From Prolixibacteraceae bacterium (lineage in GTDB: Bacteria; Bacteroidota; Bacteroidia; Bacteroidales; Prolixibacteraceae), in assembly GCA_019459485.1 (NCBI GenBank), contig JAIBEZ010000073.1:1-64000 (forward strand): DNA of 64,000 bases, written 5' to 3'. A program made the translations under genes and the position numbers. This document shows, piece by piece, positions 62,483 through 64,000 of the stretch. Below the pieces are notes generated by a model. It saw nothing but the letters and a program-made list of their open reading frames with translations, was not told where the DNA came from and did not search any database. The first letter of the stretch is position 1, and each line of letters opens with the position of its first letter.

Positions 62483-63895
62483 TTAAAGTTCAATTTTTTC
62501 GATTGGATAAGCCCTGTAGAATACATGTGATGAGGAGCAATTCCATACTATCTGGCCGATGGTGTCGGTGATAATCATTGTTTGAGAGACTGAAGAACCA
62601 AACAGATAGTGATCCTGGTCTGTCATATAGACACTTCCTTGTGCTCTGGAAAAATATTCTTCCGGGAATACAATTTCCCGGGTGAGGGTGGAGGTTTTGG
62701 CCGTTACATCGACCGTAAAGCTTAATGCCCGCGATTGTCTTTTAAAGAGACCATTGTCAAAGAACAACAGGCTGCCGTTTTTGTCGCGGTATACCGAATG
62801 CACGCCCTGGGTAATGTACCTGGGATCCATTTCAACATTGCCGTTTAAACCCAGTCGAAAAAGTACCTGCCCATTTTTGCTATCAATCTTCCATACCTGG
62901 TTAAGTTGTTTGAAACACATCAGGAAATTTCCATCCGTATCCACACTGATGGTATTGGCATGTACCCAGTCAAAGACCACGGGATAATTGGCTTCATTGA
63001 TTCCAATTCCAAGAATATTGGGATCCTGGCGGGGGTCGATTTCCCCGAATACATCCCAGGATGAAACTGGTTCTCCGAGGGGGTTATAGATTGTATATCC
63101 ATCACCCCATACCGTCTGGTCTGCTTTGCCACCAACAGCCCCTAGGTCAAATACTTTTGGAACACAATTTATAACAACCAAATTTCCATTTTCAAGTCGC
63201 AAGATGTCATGGTGGAAATAGGGATTATCGAAACTTGTATTGGCACGACGCATCAGGATATTTCCATATAAATCGACTACAATTATTTCGCTGCCTGCAT
63301 ATATTCGATCTGGATTATTGCCCACAATGCAGGCAAAGGTTCCTGATTGGGGATCGAAACTAGAAACATTTACACCGATTCCGAGTTTTTCGTACCACAC
63401 GATTTTGCCTTCGTAGCTGAGTAAAACCAGGTATCCAGCTCCTTCTTTTTGCGCGATATGAATATAGCCTTTGGGCAAGACCTTCAATTTGTTCAGTGTT
63501 ACCTTATATTCCGGCATCCAAGATGGCAATGAGGCCGTTGTAAAACTATATTCTTTGGAACTGGTCCAGGTTTTATCTGTCGTTGCCTTGACGCTGAATT
63601 TATAAGAAGTTTTTTCCTCCAACATCAACAAGGTGATGAGGTGCTTTTGTGAAGAGGGACTAATTTTCGCTGTATGGACATTCTGCGGATCGCTTTCCTT
63701 GTAATACTTCACTTCCACGGTGGCAGCACTTTTTAAATCTATTGTTGCATTTACCCGAAGAATATTGTTTTCACACGGAGTAAGGGTCACTTTTGTAATA
63801 ATAACACCTGCATCCACTTTCCGTTTCTTGTTTTGATCATTACAACCCACAACAAGCACAATGATCAGGCTGTACAACAATAGTTTAATCCTCAT
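62483..63895 (-). CDS. Aryl-sulfate sulfotransferase-like lipoprotein
   Basis: The 470-residue protein has lipobox VVGC (Cys18). A fibronectin-like domain (about 28-120) is followed by a beta-propeller resembling AssT arylsulfotransferases. Conserved His-containing blocks are NPYFHHDILRLENGNLVVI (His228, His229), DWVHANTISVDTDGNFLM (His312) and QGVHSVYRDKNGSLLFFDNG (His366). AssT enzymes move sulfate between phenolic or other organic acceptors without PAPS via a sulfo-histidine, in the periplasm. Which His would be modified here is not certain. It lies at the upstream end of the sulfatase/glycosidase cluster. Confidence 0.78.
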   Translation of the reverse strand: MRIKLLLYSLIIVLVVGCNDQNKKRKVDAGVIITKVTLTPCENNILRVNATIDLKSAATVEVKYYKESDPQNVHTAKISPSSQKHLITLLMLEEKTSYKFSVKATTDKTWTSSKEYSFTTASLPSWMPEYKVTLNKLKVLPKGYIHIAQKEGAGYLVLLSYEGKIVWYEKLGIGVNVSSFDPQSGTFACIVGNNPDRIYAGSEIIVVDLYGNILMRRANTSFDNPYFHHDILRLENGNLVVINCVPKVFDLGAVGGKADQTVWGDGYTIYNPLGEPVSSWDVFGEIDPRQDPNILGIGINEANYPVVFDWVHANTISVDTDGNFLMCFKQLNQVWKIDSKNGQVLFRLGLNGNVEMDPRYITQGVHSVYRDKNGSLLFFDNGLFKRQSRALSFTVDVTAKTSTLTREIVFPEEYFSRAQGSVYMTDQDHYLFGSSVSQTMIITDTIGQIVWNCSSSHVFYRAYPIEKIEL

Positions 63896-63915
63896 AGCGT
63901 TTCCAGTTTATAGGC

Positions 63916-64000
63916 TTATTTGTGATATGAATACTCCACATAGTCAAACAACCCGTAATTATCCTTGGAGGCAGGGGTGTCGCCTATGAATTTAAGATTT
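63916..64000 (-). CDS. C-terminal end of an unidentified protein (partial)
   Basis: An open minus-strand frame enters from the right edge and ends at TAA 63916 with NLKFIGDTPASKDNYGLFDY then VEYSYHK. Only 27 codons are visible. The end resembles beta-sandwich C-termini found in secreted Bacteroidota proteins, but the family cannot be named. It lies 20 bp upstream of the aryl-sulfate sulfotransferase-like gene and is probably co-transcribed. Confidence 0.55.
   Translation of the reverse strand, partial: NLKFIGDTPASKDNYGLFDYVEYSYHK

Overview
The window looks like chromosome from a Bacteroidota bacterium, most likely Marinilabiliales/Prolixibacteraceae-like. This rests on SusC/SusD pairs with STN domains, ECF-sigma/FecR pairs, DUF1573, DUF5063 and WbqC proteins, a long signal peptidase I, A-rich leaders without clear Shine-Dalgarno sites, and TAnnTTTG promoter elements 16-25 nt ahead of several genes. 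The species is inferred, not shown. I saw no tRNA, rRNA or CRISPR array.

Layout. (1) 1-19.0 kb is ordinary core genome: a three-gene peptidyl-prolyl isomerase operon (the SurA-like gene runs off the left edge), guaB, recQ, a DUF5063 gene, a DEDD exonuclease, an RlmI-like methyltransferase, DUF1573, the DciA-like/recF pair, a TPR membrane protein, ribH, a nucleotidyltransferase, a HAD phosphatase, and dapB-lepB-lapA-like-wbqC. (2) 19.0-21.75 kb is a decayed mobilizable element: a sigma factor cut before region 4, relaxase, MobC-like protein, an oriT-like inverted repeat, and a structured element near an att-like TAnnTTTGC. (3) 21.75-39.2 kb is polysaccharide-utilization locus 1 (PUL1), all minus strand: sigma, FecR, SusC, SusD, then two successive pairs of alkaline phosphatase plus exo-glucosaminidase-like GH2, then a ROK sugar kinase. 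An integrase scrap lies between the pairs. (4) 39.2-48.7 kb is an integrase pseudogene and PUL2: sigma, FecR, SusC, SusD, alkaline phosphatase. (5) 48.7-49.4 kb holds an integrase tail, a second copy of the structured element and a long palindrome. (6) 49.4-64 kb is a minus-strand run for a sulfated, fucosylated, amino-sugar-containing galactoside (GH2 beta-galactosidase, GH29, sulfatase, GH16, GH20). It also contains sulfate-adding genes: APS kinase, a PAPS-type sulfotransferase, a CHR-family transporter and an aryl-sulfate sulfotransferase-like lipoprotein.

How it may work. In each PUL the sigma/FecR pair would sense SusC occupancy through the STN domain and switch on SusCD and the trailing enzymes. 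PUL1 appears to combine dephosphorylation with removal of glucosamine, followed by ROK phosphorylation in the cytoplasm. The last region is unusual in putting sulfate-removing and sulfate-adding genes in one array.

Most interesting: (a) two copies of an element whose fixed blocks flank two hairpins that differ in sequence but keep their pairing; (b) a candidate DonS-like antisense RNA at each susC start; (c) the sulfation genes inside a desulfating locus; (d) phosphatase/glucosaminidase pairing in PUL1. All are sequence-based hypotheses.
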